A DNA stretch of 64,000 nucleotides, from NCBI GenBank assembly GCA_021793155.1, contig JAJYTF010000018.1, positions 33,877-97,876 on the forward strand. The letters are read 5' to 3'. Numbering within the stretch: position 1 is the first letter of the stretch; each line of letters opens with the position of its first letter. Positions 16,237 to 26,185 of the stretch are shown here, piece after piece. The translations under genes were made by a program, and so were the position numbers. Under the pieces are notes generated by a model. It worked only from the letters and a program-made list of their open reading frames with translations. It was not told the origin of the DNA and made no database searches. This DNA is from Pseudomonadota bacterium (GTDB lineage Bacteria; Pseudomonadota; Alphaproteobacteria; Rhodospirillales; Magnetospirillaceae).

Positions 16237-17358
16237 ATGAAAACCGACATCCGTGTGCTTCTTGGCGAGCGTTCCTACGACATTCGGGTCGGTCCCGGCC
16301 TGCTGGCGCAGGCCGGCGGACTGATCCGTCCCTTGCTGGCCAGCCCGCGGGTGTTCGTCGTCACCGACGAGAACCTTGAGCGTCTTCACCTGTCGCGCCT
16401 GCGCGATTCGCTGGATGCGGTCGGAATCGAAAACCACGGGGTGGTCCTGCCGGCCGGAGAACAGACCAAGAGCTTCGCTCATCTGGAGAGCCTGCTCGAC
16501 GCCATGCTGGAAGCCCGCTGCGAGCGCGGCACCACCGTCATCGCCTTCGGCGGCGGGGTAATCGGGGATCTTGCCGGTTTCGCCTCGAGCATTCTGCTGC
16601 GCGGCGTTCCGTTCGTGCAAATTCCCACCACGCTGTTGTCGCAGGTTGACAGCTCGGTCGGCGGCAAGACCGGGATCAACACGCCGCAGGGCAAGAACCT
16701 GGTGGGCAGTTTCTACCAGCCGCGCCTGGTGCTGGCCGACACCGAAGTGCTGGGCACTCTGCCCGAGCGCGAGCTGAAATCCGGCTATGCCGAGGTGGTC
16801 AAATACGGCCTGATCGACGATGCGGAATTCTTCGCCTGGCTGGAGGACAACGGAGCCGCAGTGCTTGGCGGCGATCTGGGGGCGCGGGCCCAGGCGGTGC
16901 TGACCAGCTGCGCCGCCAAGGCCAGGGTGGTTTCGGCCGACGAGTGCGAAGCGGGCCAGCGGGCGCTGCTCAACCTTGGTCACACCTTCGCCCATGCATT
17001 GGAAGCGGAAACCGGCTTCGGTGAGGGGTTGACCCATGGCGAGGCGGTTTCCATCGGCCTGGTGCTGGCCTTCGAACTGTCCGCCCGCCTGGGACATTGC
17101 CCCTCTGGGGATGTGCAGCGGCTGCGCCGGCATCTCGATGCCCTGGGGATGCCCGCCGGCCTGCCCGCGTTGCCGGGCGTCGAATGGAAGGTCGAGCGTC
17201 TGACGGCCCATTTCGCCAGCGATAAGAAGGTCAAGGACGGCCGGGTTACGTTTGTTCTGGCCAAAGGCATCGGCCAAGCCTTTCTTTCCAGCGACGTGCC
17301 GCCCGAGGCGGTGGCCGAGGTGCTTGCGAAGGCCGTCGCCGCCCTGCCGCGGCCTTAG
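16237..17358 (+). CDS. aroB: 3-dehydroquinate synthase
   Basis: A 373-aa NAD- and metal-dependent enzyme converting DAHP to 3-dehydroquinate, the second step of the shikimate pathway. It shows the dinucleotide-binding AFGGGVIGDLAGF, the active-site stretch VDSSVGGKTGIN, KYGLIDD with a zinc-ligand Glu nearby, and the His ligands in NLGHTFAHALE and LTHGEAVSIG. The length is normal. AroK lies upstream and a CNNM/CBS membrane protein starts 11 bases downstream, so at least three genes may be cotranscribed. Confidence 0.93.
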   Translation: MKTDIRVLLGERSYDIRVGPGLLAQAGGLIRPLLASPRVFVVTDENLERLHLSRLRDSLDAVGIENHGVVLPAGEQTKSFAHLESLLDAMLEARCERGTTVIAFGGGVIGDLAGFASSILLRGVPFVQIPTTLLSQVDSSVGGKTGINTPQGKNLVGSFYQPRLVLADTEVLGTLPERELKSGYAEVVKYGLIDDAEFFAWLEDNGAAVLGGDLGARAQAVLTSCAAKARVVSADECEAGQRALLNLGHTFAHALEAETGFGEGLTHGEAVSIGLVLAFELSARLGHCPSGDVQRLRRHLDALGMPAGLPALPGVEWKVERLTAHFASDKKVKDGRVTFVLAKGIGQAFLSSDVPPEAVAEVLAKAVAALPRP

Positions 17359-17368
17359 GGAACCGGTC

Positions 17369-18643
17369 ATGATCTTTGGCCTTGCGCTGATCTTCGTGCT
17401 GCTGCTGCTGCTGTTCTTCTTCAGCACCGCCGAAACCTCGCTGACGGTGGTGTCCAGGCCGCTGATGCACCAGATGGAGGTCGAGGGCGACCGGCGGGCA
17501 GCCCTGGTCAACCGGCTGCAGGACCGCAAGGAACGCCTGCTGGGTTCGATCCTGCTGGGCAACACACTGGCGCAGATCCTCGCCTCCTCGCTGGCCACCT
17601 CGGTGGCCATAGCCATCTACGGCGACGCCGGCGTGGCCTACGGCACCGCGATCATGACCGTGGTGGTGCTGGTGTTCTGCGAGATCCTGCCGAAGACGGT
17701 GGCCATCCATAACGCCAACAAGCTGGCGCTATTCCTGGCGCCGCCGATGCGGCTGGTGGCGTGGCTGCTGGGCCCGCTCATTCATGCCGTGCAGGCTGTC
17801 GTCAACGGCCTGTTGCGCCTGCTAAGAGTCCCTCTGAGGACCGAGGCCGACCTCGAGGCGACACTGGCCGAATTGCGCGGTGCCATCGACATCCATGCGG
17901 CGGAAGACGAAGTGAGGCACGAGCGCAAGATGCTGCGCTCGATCCTCGATCTGGCCGACGTGGAAGTCGGCGAAATCATGACGCACCGCAAGAACCTGGT
18001 GGTGATCGACGCCAACCAGCCCGCAGCGGCGCTGGTCGACCAGGTGACGGCCAGTCCCTATACGCGCCTGCCGCTATGGCAGGGGGAGCCCGACAACATC
18101 GTCGGCGTGCTGCACAGCAAGGCGTTGTTGCGTGCTTTGCGCGCCCATGAGGGCGACATCGGCGATATCGACGTGATCGGTCTCGCCGCAGCACCTTGGT
18201 TCATCCCCGACTCGACCTCGCTGCTCGACCAACTGCAGGCCTTCCGCAAAAGGCGCGAGCATTTCGCCCTGGTGGTGGATGAATACGGCTCGCTGCTGGG
18301 GGTGGTGACGCTGGAAGACATCCTCGAGGAAATCGTCGGCGAAATTTCGGACGAGCACGACGTCGCGGTGTCGGGCGTGCGGCCACAGCCGGATGGCTCG
18401 TTCCTGGTCAACGGCGACGTCACGATCCGCGATCTCAATCGGGAATACGACTGGCGCCTGCCCGACGAGGACGCCGCCACCATCGCCGGCCTGCTCCTGC
18501 ATGAATCCCGGATGATTCCCGAAGTGGCACAGGTTTTCCTGTTCTATGGTTTCCGTTTCGAGGTATTGCGCCGCGTGCGCAACCAGATCACGTTGATCCG
18601 CCTGACGCCTCCCAAGGATGACATCGGCGAAGAAGGAGCCTGA
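17369..18643 (+). CDS. CNNM-domain membrane protein with CBS pair and CorC/HlyC domain
   Basis: A 424-aa protein of the HlyC/CorC (CNNM) family implicated in magnesium or other divalent cation efflux. An N-terminal CNNM/DUF21 domain with three to four membrane helices (to about residue 150) carries FFSTAETSLTVV and FCEILPKTVA, characteristic of the family. Two CBS motifs follow (around VGEIMTHRKNLVVID and VVDEYGSLLGVVTLEDILEEIVGEI), and then the C-terminal transporter-associated CorC_HlyC domain. The ATG at 17369 is preceded by AGGGA. The substrate ion is not deducible. Confidence 0.85.
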   Translation: MIFGLALIFVLLLLLFFFSTAETSLTVVSRPLMHQMEVEGDRRAALVNRLQDRKERLLGSILLGNTLAQILASSLATSVAIAIYGDAGVAYGTAIMTVVVLVFCEILPKTVAIHNANKLALFLAPPMRLVAWLLGPLIHAVQAVVNGLLRLLRVPLRTEADLEATLAELRGAIDIHAAEDEVRHERKMLRSILDLADVEVGEIMTHRKNLVVIDANQPAAALVDQVTASPYTRLPLWQGEPDNIVGVLHSKALLRALRAHEGDIGDIDVIGLAAAPWFIPDSTSLLDQLQAFRKRREHFALVVDEYGSLLGVVTLEDILEEIVGEISDEHDVAVSGVRPQPDGSFLVNGDVTIRDLNREYDWRLPDEDAATIAGLLLHESRMIPEVAQVFLFYGFRFEVLRRVRNQITLIRLTPPKDDIGEEGA

Positions 18644-18648
18644 TCACC

Positions 18649-19179
18649 TTGCCTCTGTCCGAGCCGGCCCCGCGGAGGGCCATCCATTGCCGCCAGGTCA
18701 CCTGCCAGGGATTCCAGCGCGACGACGGCCTGTGGGACATCGAAGGGCGGCTGGTCGACACCAAGACCTATGAATTCACCAACCGCGACCGAGGGGCCAT
18801 TCCCCCGGGGACGCCTATCCATGAGATGGTAGTGCGGGTCACGGTCGACGACGAACTGGTGATCCGCCAGATCGAGGCGGTCACCCTCCATGCTCCGTTT
18901 GCCATCTGCGGCGATATTACCCCGGCCTTCTCCGCGCTGGCAGGCATGAGCCTGACCAACGGCTTCCTGCGCGAAGTGCGGGCGCGCTTCGGCGGTGTCA
19001 AGGGATGCACCCATATCGTCGAGTTGATGGCGCCGATCGCCACGACCGCTTACCAGACCATCGCGCCGCTGCGGCACTTGAAGACCCGCGAGGGGCGGGA
19101 CAACCTGCTCGACAGCTGCCACGCCCTGGCGGCCGACGGTCCGGTGATGGCGCGGGAATTCTCGCGGGGGAACGGTTAG
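18649..19179 (+). CDS. DUF2889 family protein
   Basis: A 176-aa soluble protein of the DUF2889 family, of unknown function. Recognisable features are RRAIHCRQVTCQGFQRDDGL, the Asp-Gly-Leu-Trp-Asp-Ile-Glu start of a beta-rich half, and the FGGVKGCTHIVELM segment with Cys and His. It is read from a TTG at 18649, with AAGGAG ten bases upstream, and begins just after the CNNM gene. It ends with a 4-base overlap with the convergent bolA gene. Confidence 0.7.
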   Translation: MPLSEPAPRRAIHCRQVTCQGFQRDDGLWDIEGRLVDTKTYEFTNRDRGAIPPGTPIHEMVVRVTVDDELVIRQIEAVTLHAPFAICGDITPAFSALAGMSLTNGFLREVRARFGGVKGCTHIVELMAPIATTAYQTIAPLRHLKTREGRDNLLDSCHALAADGPVMAREFSRGNG

Positions 19180-19457
19180 TTTCGTTTCGTCACCTCGTCA
19201 GGGGTAAGGGTGACCAGGGACAGGGCATGGACCCGTTCGCGCAGCTCTTCGGCGAGAAGAGAGTAGACCAGGCGCTGCCGCGCCACTTGGGGCTTGCCTT
19301 CGAAGGCTTTTGACACGATCTCTATGCGGAAATGGCTTTCGCCCTCCGGGTTGGCACCGGCGTGGCCATGGTGGCGGCCCGACTCGTCCATGATGTCGAG
19401 CCGCTGGGGGGCCAGACCTTCGATCAACTTCCGTTCCATCTTGTCGCGCACGAGCAT
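19176..19457 (-). CDS. bolA: BolA-family protein
   Basis: A 93-aa BolA/IbaG-type protein, a partner of monothiol glutaredoxins in iron-sulfur cluster handling and iron regulation. It has the class II KH-like pattern: a basic N-terminal helix, DESGRHHGHAGA, SHFRIEIVSKAFEG, RLVYSLLAEEL and a C-terminal HALSLVTLTP. The conserved His of HALS is present. It is divergent from the J-domain gene and stands before cobST, an order seen in other alphaproteobacteria. Confidence 0.88.
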   Translation of the reverse strand: MLVRDKMERKLIEGLAPQRLDIMDESGRHHGHAGANPEGESHFRIEIVSKAFEGKPQVARQRLVYSLLAEELRERVHALSLVTLTPDEVTKRN

Positions 19458-19552
19458 GCGGGGGTTCCTTAGGTTGCCCTCGGGGATTTCTCTTGCGGCA
19501 AACCCTTCGGGAGTGGATATCTACTGGGTGTTTGCGCTCATAGTGAGCCATC

Positions 19553-20122
19553 ATGAACGGACATTCACGAAAATTTTGGCCATCCAGAAGTAAGGAGTCC
19601 AGTACCGCGAGCGGCCGTCCCTGTGATCATCCCGGATGCAGCCATGCCGGGGAATATCGCGCGCCGAAATCGCGCGATGCTCTTCAAGACTATTACTGGT
19701 TTTGTCTGGACCACGTGCGCGCCTATAACGCTGCCTGGGACTATTATGCCGGTCTGCGTCCGGAAGAGATTGAGGAAATGATCCGCTATGATGTGACATG
19801 GCAACGGCCAACTTGGCCGCTGGGCCGGCGCGGCGGCAGCGCCCACATCGAGCCAGAGCGGGTCAAGGACGTCTTCGGGCTGTTCGACGAGGATATGTGG
19901 CAGGGCCCGGTGGAGCGCAGCCGCCCCGCCTCACCGGAAGAGAAGGCGATGCAGGTGATGGAACTGAAGAGCCCGGTCACGCTGGAGAGCCTGAAAGCCC
20001 GCTACAAGGAGCTGTGCAAGCTCCACCACCCTGACGCCAACGGCGGCGACAAGGGGGCGGAGGAACGATTCAAGCAGATCGGCCAGGCTTACAAAACTTT
20101 GATGGAAAGCCTAAATGCCTGA
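19553..20122 (+). CDS. J-domain protein upstream of cobST
   Basis: A 189-aa DnaJ-type co-chaperone. The J-domain is at the C-terminus (about residues 130-189): TLESLKARYKELCKLHHPDANG contains the HPD tripeptide, followed by the helix ERFKQIGQAYKTLMESL. The N-terminal 120 residues contain a CDHPGC motif and a later Cys-Leu-Asp-His, which may bind zinc. This architecture is the alphaproteobacterial J-domain protein that regularly precedes cobS, so it may help assemble the cobaltochelatase, but that is an inference. cobS follows after about 150 bases containing two short 7-bp hairpins (20150-20168 and 20180-20210). Confidence 0.8.
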   Translation: MNGHSRKFWPSRSKESSTASGRPCDHPGCSHAGEYRAPKSRDALQDYYWFCLDHVRAYNAAWDYYAGLRPEEIEEMIRYDVTWQRPTWPLGRRGGSAHIEPERVKDVFGLFDEDMWQGPVERSRPASPEEKAMQVMELKSPVTLESLKARYKELCKLHHPDANGGDKGAEERFKQIGQAYKTLMESLNA

Positions 20123-20274
20123 TAATGGCCATGCTCGCTAGAGCGGTTTGTCCGTCGGTGTGACGGACAGGCTGCGACTGGTCCGCGCGGCGTCTTCCGC
20201 CTTGCGGACCGAGTTTGCCGCCGCGAAAGCGGAGGATCACCGCGGAAATATTATAAGCCGGAACTTGTATCCCC

Positions 20275-21279
20275 ATGACCGAAACCACCACGTCTCCCCT
20301 GGCCTCCGACCACCCATTGGCGCTGCCGGATATCCAGATTTCCGTGCGCCAGACCTTCGGCCTCGATACCGACATGATGGTGCCGGCCTTCAGTTGCGGC
20401 AGCGAGCATGTGCCCGACCGCGACGACACCTATCGCTTCGACCACGACACCACCATGGCGATTCTCGCCGGGTTCGCCCATAACCGCCGGGTGATGGTGC
20501 AGGGGTACCACGGCACCGGCAAGTCGACCCATATCGAGCAGGTGGCGTCGCGCCTCAACTGGCCGTGCATCCGGGTCAACCTGGACAGCCACGTCAGCCG
20601 CATCGACCTGATCGGCAAGGATGCCATCGTGCTGCGCGAAGGCCAGCAGGTCACCGAATTCCGCGAGGGGATCCTGCCCTGGGCGCTGCAGCACCCGACC
20701 GCCCTGGTGTTCGACGAATACGACGCCGGGCGCCCCGACGTGATGTTCGTCATCCAGCGCGTGCTGGAGGTCGAGGGTAAGCTGACCCTGCTCGACCAGA
20801 GCCGGGTCATCCGCCCCCATCCCGCCTTCCGGCTGTTCGCCACCACCAACACAGTCGGCCTCGGCGATACCACCGGGCTCTATCACGGCACCCAGCAGAT
20901 CAACCAAGGCCAGATGGATCGCTGGAACATCGTCGCCACTTTGAACTACCTCGAACATGACGCCGAGGTCGATATCGTACTGGCCAAGATGCCGGCATAC
21001 GACACGAAGGAAGGCCGCGAGGTAGTGGGCAACATGGTGCGCATCGCCGATCTGTCGCGCCAGGGCTTCATCAACGGCGATATATCCACGGTGATGAGCC
21101 CGCGTACCGTATTGACCTGGGCGGAGAACGCCCAGATTTTCGGAGACCTGGGCTTCGCCTTCCGGCTGACCTTCCTCAACAAATGCGACGAGACCGAACG
21201 CCCCGTGGTCGCCGAATATTATCAGCGCTGTTTCGGCGCCGAACTTCCCGAAACCATGGCGCGGGTTGCGTTGGGTTAG
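20275..21279 (+). CDS. cobS: Aerobic cobaltochelatase subunit CobS
   Basis: A 334-aa MoxR-type AAA+ ATPase, the motor subunit of aerobic cobaltochelatase that inserts cobalt into hydrogenobyrinic acid diamide together with CobT and CobN. It has Walker [11 protein letters not shown], Walker [11 protein letters not shown] and sensor [13 protein letters not shown]. The length matches the family. cobT begins 10 bases after the stop, confirming the assignment. No cobalamin riboswitch was recognised upstream; the second 7-bp hairpin there (20180-20210) is the only clear structure. Confidence 0.92.
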   Translation: MTETTTSPLASDHPLALPDIQISVRQTFGLDTDMMVPAFSCGSEHVPDRDDTYRFDHDTTMAILAGFAHNRRVMVQGYHGTGKSTHIEQVASRLNWPCIRVNLDSHVSRIDLIGKDAIVLREGQQVTEFREGILPWALQHPTALVFDEYDAGRPDVMFVIQRVLEVEGKLTLLDQSRVIRPHPAFRLFATTNTVGLGDTTGLYHGTQQINQGQMDRWNIVATLNYLEHDAEVDIVLAKMPAYDTKEGREVVGNMVRIADLSRQGFINGDISTVMSPRTVLTWAENAQIFGDLGFAFRLTFLNKCDETERPVVAEYYQRCFGAELPETMARVALG

Positions 21280-21288
21280 GGCCTGGCC

Positions 21289-23184
21289 ATGGAGCGGAGC
21301 GACGGGGGCGAGAAGCGACCGTTCACAGGAACCGAGGAAGCGCCCGCCGATCTGGTGAAGCGGGCGACGACCGCAGCGTTGCGGGCGGTTGCCGGGCGCG
21401 CCGACCTGATGGTCAATTATGCCAGCGGGACGCCCGCCTTGCGCGGCAATCAGGTTCGGCTGCCGTTGCCGCCGCGCCAGTTGCATCTCGACGACCTGGC
21501 CCGCTTGCGGGGTGCGGCCGACGCCGTGGCGCTGAGGCTGCGCTTCCACGACGAGGCCGTGCACAATAAGCGGATGCCGCACGGCCAAGGGGCCAAGGAT
21601 ATCTATAACGCGCTGGCCCAGGCGCGAGTCGAGGCGATCGGTGCGCGCCTCATGCGCGGTGTCGCCACCAACCTGGCGGCAGCTCTGGAAGGCCGTTACC
21701 GCTCGGAAGGCTATGACGCGGTCACCCGGCGTGACCAGGTGCCGCTATCCGAAGCGATCAGGCTGATCGCCCGCGAACGCTTCGCCAACCAGCCGGTTCC
21801 GGCATCCGCCCGGCAGGCGGTCGACCTGTGGCGGCCCCATGTGGATGCCAAGGCCGGGCGCAAGCTGGCGGCGCTGAAAGAGGTGCTGGCCGACCAGGAG
21901 CAATTCACCCGCGGCCTGCGCGAGGTGATCGCTGCTCTCGACGTCGAGGCGATGGACGAGGAGCCGCCGGAAGAGCAGACCGATGACGAACGGCAAGACG
22001 CGCAGGGCGCCAACACCGGCCCCGAAGAGCGTTCGACCTCGAGCGAAACCTCGTCGAGCTCGGCGGAAGGCGGCGGCGACGCGGCGCTGGGCGAGGCGGA
22101 AAGCCTGGGTGCCCAGGACGGCGAACAACAGGGCGGCGAGGCCATGCAGATGCCCGGCCATGGCAGTGAGGAGGCCGGCGGCCCCAGCCGCCATCGCCCC
22201 GGCCAGGCCGGCGATCGTCCGGAGCCGCACGAGCGTCCTTACACGCCGTACACCTCGGCCTTCGACCAGGTGGTGGAGGCGGCCGACCTGTGCGATCCCG
22301 ATGAGTTGCAGCGCCTCCGTCACCAACTCGACCAGCAACTGATGCATCTGCAGGGGGTGGTGAGCCGGCTGGCCAACCGCCTGCAGCGGCGCCTGATGGC
22401 CAAGCAGACACGGGCCTGGGACTTCGACCTGGAGGAAGGACTCCTGGACTCGGGGCGGCTGGCCCGCGTGGTGACCAATCCCCTGCACAGTCTGTCGTTC
22501 AAGCAGGAGAAGGATACCGATTTCCGCGATACCGTGGTGACCCTGCTGATCGACAATTCCGGCTCGATGCGCGGGCGGCCCATCACCGTCGCTGCCGTCA
22601 GCGCCGACATCCTGGCCCGCACGCTGGAGCGGTGCGGGGTGAAGGTCGAGGTCCTGGGTTTCACCACTCGGGCGTGGAAAGGCGGCCAGTCGCGAGAGAA
22701 ATGGGTCGCCGACGGCAAGCCGGCCAATCCCGGCCGCCTCAACGACCTGCGCCACATCGTCTACAAGGCGGCCGACATGCCCTGGCGGCGCGCCCGCAAA
22801 AGCCTGGGGCTGATGCTGCGTGAAGGCATCCTGAAAGAGAATATCGACGGCGAGGCCTTGCTGTGGGCTCATACGCGGCTGCTGGCGCGGCCGGAGCAGC
22901 GGCGCATCCTGATGGTGATCTCGGACGGCGCGCCGGTGGACGATTCCACTCTGTCGGTCAACCAGGGCAGTTATCTGGAGCGCCATCTGCGCGAAGTGAT
23001 CGGCTGGATCGAGGGGGCGTCGCCGATCGAACTGGTCGCCATCGGCATCGGCCACGACGTCGCCCGGTATTACCGGCGCGCCGTGACCATCATGGACGCC
23101 GAGGAACTCGGCGGGACCATGCTGAAACAGCTGACCGCCCTGTTCGAAGAGGAAAGCCCGGCTGAACGTCGCCGGGCGGTGTAG
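21289..23184 (+). CDS. cobT: Aerobic cobaltochelatase subunit CobT
   Basis: A 631-aa partner of CobS. The N-terminal helical domain is followed by a very acidic linker (about residues 220-320, with Glu/Asp/Ser runs), and a C-terminal von Willebrand A domain with the MIDAS motif [11 protein letters not shown] (DxSxS) and [12 protein letters not shown]. This layout is diagnostic of CobT. It lies directly downstream of cobS. An intergenic region with strong hairpins separates it from the convergent accA. Confidence 0.93.
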   Translation: MERSDGGEKRPFTGTEEAPADLVKRATTAALRAVAGRADLMVNYASGTPALRGNQVRLPLPPRQLHLDDLARLRGAADAVALRLRFHDEAVHNKRMPHGQGAKDIYNALAQARVEAIGARLMRGVATNLAAALEGRYRSEGYDAVTRRDQVPLSEAIRLIARERFANQPVPASARQAVDLWRPHVDAKAGRKLAALKEVLADQEQFTRGLREVIAALDVEAMDEEPPEEQTDDERQDAQGANTGPEERSTSSETSSSSAEGGGDAALGEAESLGAQDGEQQGGEAMQMPGHGSEEAGGPSRHRPGQAGDRPEPHERPYTPYTSAFDQVVEAADLCDPDELQRLRHQLDQQLMHLQGVVSRLANRLQRRLMAKQTRAWDFDLEEGLLDSGRLARVVTNPLHSLSFKQEKDTDFRDTVVTLLIDNSGSMRGRPITVAAVSADILARTLERCGVKVEVLGFTTRAWKGGQSREKWVADGKPANPGRLNDLRHIVYKAADMPWRRARKSLGLMLREGILKENIDGEALLWAHTRLLARPEQRRILMVISDGAPVDDSTLSVNQGSYLERHLREVIGWIEGASPIELVAIGIGHDVARYYRRAVTIMDAEELGGTMLKQLTALFEEESPAERRRAV

Positions 23185-23262
23185 GGTTTCTCCGCCCTTG
23201 TCGGGCGCGTGCATCGCCGCGCCTGGCCGCCGCCTCGATGGTGGCTAAGGCGCAATAAGAAA

Positions 23263-23291
23263 CCGGATCGCCTTGGGGGGAGGCGATCCGG
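23263..23291 (-). terminator. Strong hairpin terminator, minus strand
   Basis: CCGGATCGCCT and AGGCGATCCGG form a perfect 11-bp stem around a 7-base loop. Read on the minus strand the stem is followed by TTTCTTATT, a good termination tract. On the plus strand only CTTTG follows. It therefore suits a minus-strand transcript coming from accA, or a small RNA in 23292-23611, better than cobT. Confidence 0.6.
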
Positions 23292-23611
23292 CTTTGTGGT
23301 CGACTACGCAGTCAGGAGTCTTGACGACCCGGTTGGGTCGGCAAGTCGGGGAGGGTGTGGGGGGCTGCCCTCGCCTCGACTGCCGTTTCCCTGCTCCTTC
23401 GTCATCGACCTTCCTGGGGGGATACGCTGGGGGAGCGAAAAGGTCGATCGGCGATGAAGCTTTGGCGGATGTCCGGTGAAAGCCTTTGAGCAACGTCGGC
23501 AGGGGGGACCGAGGGAGCTCTTCGTTGGCTTTGCGGCACATCCGGTATCCGCCGCTGAGGACAATTTCTACTGGGACACTGTGGCAGGAATAGGGCGGGG
23601 ATAGGGAAAGG
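23292..23611. other. Structured convergent intergenic region, no clear gene
   Basis: Between the hairpin terminator and the accA stop lie about 320 bases. They contain several potential stems (CGACCC-GGTT-GGGTCG near 23325-23340, and ATCGACC near 23404 with GGTCGAT near 23442 enclosing CGCT-GGGGG-AGCG). A proline-rich 98-codon frame on the minus strand has no ribosome binding site of note and was not accepted. It may be a long accA 3' untranslated region or a small RNA. Confidence 0.35.
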
Positions 23612-24565
23612 TTAAGGCAGACCTATCTTCCCCATTTCGAGAAACTTGTCGCGGCGCCGCGCCCGCAGCACTCCGCCTTCGACCAGCGCGAGGCTTTTCA
23701 GCGCCCGGTCCATGTGTTCAGCGACGCTGGTGATGGCCAGTTCGGGGTTGCGGTGGGCGCCGCCCAGCGGTTCCGGCACGATGTCGTCGATGACCGCCAG
23801 CCGTTGAAGGTCCTGGGCAGTCAGATGCAGCGCTTCGGCGGCGTCTTTTGCCGCATCGCCGCTGCGCCACAGGATCGAGGCGCAGCCTTCCGGGCTGATC
23901 ACCGAATAGATCGAATGTTCCAGCATCAGGATGGTATTGCCGGCGGCGAGAGCGATGGCGCCGCCCGATCCGCCTTCGCCGATGATCACCGAGAGCAGCG
24001 GCACACGGATGTCGAGGCAGGTCTCGATGGAGCGGGCGATGGCTTCGGCCTGGCCGCGCGCTTCGGCGTCGACTCCGGGATAGGCGCCTGCCGTATCGAC
24101 GAAAGTGATCACGGGGATGGAGAAATGGTCGGCCATCTCCATCAGCCGCCGAGCCTTGCGATAGCCCTCCGGCCTGGCCATGCCGAAATTGTGGCGGACC
24201 CTGGATTCCGTGTCACGGCCCTTTTCATGGCCGATCACCATCACCGACTGGCCGCGGAAGCGGCCCAGGCCCCCAAGGATCGCCTTGTCCTCGGCGAAGC
24301 AGCGGTCGCCGGCCAGTGGCGTGAAATCGGAGACCAGGCGCTCGATGTAATCGGACGCGTGCGGTCGGTCGGGGTGGCGAGCCACCTGGGTCTTCTGCCA
24401 GGGCGTCAGCTTTCCGTAGCTGGCGCGCAGGAGCCTGTCGACCTTCACCTGGAGGCGGTTGATCTCTTCGGCAATGTTGATCTCGTCGGAGTCGCTTAGG
24501 TGGCGCAACTCTTCGATCTTGCCTTCAAGCTCGGCGATAGGCTTTTCGAAATCCAAAAAATTCAT
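23612..24565 (-). CDS. accA: Acetyl-CoA carboxylase carboxyltransferase subunit alpha
   Basis: A 317-aa subunit that, with AccD, transfers carboxyl from biotin to acetyl-CoA to form malonyl-CoA for fatty acid synthesis. It begins [14 protein letters not shown], as is typical, and includes the oxyanion-forming glycines in [24 protein letters not shown] and [11 protein letters not shown]. The length matches E. coli AccA (319). The start follows the family; a longer upstream frame was rejected. It lies alone between convergent cobT and a divergent small secreted-protein gene. Confidence 0.93.
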   Translation of the reverse strand: MNFLDFEKPIAELEGKIEELRHLSDSDEINIAEEINRLQVKVDRLLRASYGKLTPWQKTQVARHPDRPHASDYIERLVSDFTPLAGDRCFAEDKAILGGLGRFRGQSVMVIGHEKGRDTESRVRHNFGMARPEGYRKARRLMEMADHFSIPVITFVDTAGAYPGVDAEARGQAEAIARSIETCLDIRVPLLSVIIGEGGSGGAIALAAGNTILMLEHSIYSVISPEGCASILWRSGDAAKDAAEALHLTAQDLQRLAVIDDIVPEPLGGAHRNPELAITSVAEHMDRALKSLALVEGGVLRARRRDKFLEMGKIGLP

Positions 24566-24709
24566 GGGTGCGGCTTTTAACACAGGCCGGCCAAAGGGGA
24601 AAGGGGTACCCTGGAATCGGCGGTTCCTCATCCGGGCGGCCGCTGGCGCGGCGGACTGGTTCCTGTCAGAATCACCTGCTTGAACAGAGGCTTTGCTGAG
24701 GAGGAGGCC

Positions 24710-25018
24710 ATGCCGCGCCACGCGATCCTGTCGGCATTGCTTGTCCTGGCGGCCGTCGGCCTGCCCGCCGCAGGGCGCGCCGCCGACCTGCCTTCGCCGG
24801 AGAACAGCGGCGCTTCCAATTATCTGATCCCGGTTCCGCCCGATCTGCCCAGGCGGCAGATGGACGCCAATCGCCGCCTGGCGGCACAACGCCAGGCACA
24901 AGCCGAGGCCCAGGCCAAGGCGCAACTCCCGACCCCGCAGCCAGCCCAGCCCGTCGAATCACAGCCGACTCAGCCTGGGCCGAGCATGTTGCCGCTGAGC
25001 GGGTTCGTCTATCGATAG
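24710..25018 (+). CDS. Small secreted proline/glutamine-rich protein
   Basis: A 102-aa exported protein. The signal peptide ([20 protein letters not shown], cleavage after GRAA) is followed by a short conserved-looking [20 protein letters not shown] and a low-complexity Ala/Gln/Pro tail ending FVYR. GAGGAGG before the ATG is an excellent ribosome binding site and decides the start. It is divergent from accA and upstream of pyrD. No function is recognised. Confidence 0.65.
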   Translation: MPRHAILSALLVLAAVGLPAAGRAADLPSPENSGASNYLIPVPPDLPRRQMDANRRLAAQRQAQAEAQAKAQLPTPQPAQPVESQPTQPGPSMLPLSGFVYR

Positions 25019-25114
25019 CTGTCCTTTCGCCGCCTGTTGCGTTAGGGTCTTGAAGGGGTGCCGCCGGATCAGGGCGACGCCCCTTGCTTGTTGTCTGTTC
25101 GAAGACCGATATCC

Positions 25115-26185
25115 GTGTTTGACTTCTTTCGTTTGGCCGGGCCGCTGGTCCGCCTGTTCGACCCCGAGACGGCCCATGCGCTGACGGTGACGGCGTTGAA
25201 GCGCGGGCTGGTGCCCCGGCAACCGCGGGACGACGATCCGATCCTGTCGATCCGCTTGTGGGGGCGCGACTTTCCCAACCCGGTGGGCCTCGCCGCCGGT
25301 TTCGACAAGAATGCCGAGGTGTCGGACGCCATGCTGGCGCAGGGCTTCGGTTTCGTCGAGGTGGGCAGCGTGACCCCGCGGCCCCAGCCCGGCAACCCGC
25401 AGCCCCGTCTGTTCCGCCTGCCCGAAGACGGAGCGGTGATCAACCGTATGGGGTTCAACAACCAGGGGCTCGACGCGGTGGCCGGGCGCCTGGCGCGGCG
25501 GCGGCGCGACGGCATCGTCGGAGCCAATCTGGGCAAGAACAAGGATACCGAGGACGCGGCGAGCGATTATCAGAAGGGGGTGGCGGCGCTGGGACCGTTG
25601 GCCGATTATCTGGTGATCAACGTCTCCTCGCCCAACACGCCCGGGCTGCGTGCCCTGCAGGGGCGCGCGCCGCTGGAAGACCTGGTGGGCCGCACGCGCC
25701 AGGCCCTGCTGGCCCTGCCCAAGCCGGTGCCGCTGCTCCTGAAGATCGCCCCCGACCTCACCGAAGACGACAAGCGGGATATTGCCGAGGTCGCCCTGGC
25801 CGGCGGCCTGGACGGCTTGATCGTCACCAACACCACCATCGCCCGTCCCGCTACCCTGAAATGCGCCTGCAAGGGCGAAACCGGGGGGCTGTCGGGAGCC
25901 CCCCTGTTCGAGCCCTCGACCCAGGTGCTGCGCGACATGTTCACCCTGACCGGCGGCAAGCTTCCGCTGGTCGGCGTCGGCGGTATCGGGTCGGCGGAGC
26001 AGGCCTACGTCAAGGTCCGCGCCGGCGCCTCGCTGGTGCAGCTCTATTCGGCTTTGATTTTCCAGGGGCCGGCCCTGGTCACCCGGATCAAGCGGGGCCT
26101 GGCGGAACTGTTGCGCCGTGATGGTTTCTCCGGGCTCGCCGAAGCGGTCGGCGCCGACCAGATAGGCGGGCGGGGGCGGGGGTGA
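25115..26185 (+). CDS. pyrD: Dihydroorotate dehydrogenase (quinone), class 2
   Basis: A 356-aa membrane-associated flavoenzyme of pyrimidine synthesis that passes electrons to ubiquinone. It has the amphipathic N-terminal helix of class 2 (FDFFRLAGPLVRLFDPETAH), GLAAGFDKNAEV, the catalytic serine in NVSSPNTPGLR, LLKIAPDLT, TNTTIAR and the FMN phosphate-binding GVGGIGS. GTG at 25115 gives the family start; a GTG 57 bases earlier would add a nonconserved extension. Its stop overlaps the GTG of the next gene (GTGA). Confidence 0.92.
   Translation: MFDFFRLAGPLVRLFDPETAHALTVTALKRGLVPRQPRDDDPILSIRLWGRDFPNPVGLAAGFDKNAEVSDAMLAQGFGFVEVGSVTPRPQPGNPQPRLFRLPEDGAVINRMGFNNQGLDAVAGRLARRRRDGIVGANLGKNKDTEDAASDYQKGVAALGPLADYLVINVSSPNTPGLRALQGRAPLEDLVGRTRQALLALPKPVPLLLKIAPDLTEDDKRDIAEVALAGGLDGLIVTNTTIARPATLKCACKGETGGLSGAPLFEPSTQVLRDMFTLTGGKLPLVGVGGIGSAEQAYVKVRAGASLVQLYSALIFQGPALVTRIKRGLAELLRRDGFSGLAEAVGADQIGGRGRG

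Noticed and set aside
20123..20274. Cobalamin riboswitch before cobS
   Set aside because: Only short hairpins are present; no B12-box-like core was recognised.
23245..23541. 98-codon minus-strand frame between cobT and accA
   Set aside because: Proline-rich, no ribosome binding site of note, and it includes the terminator hairpin.
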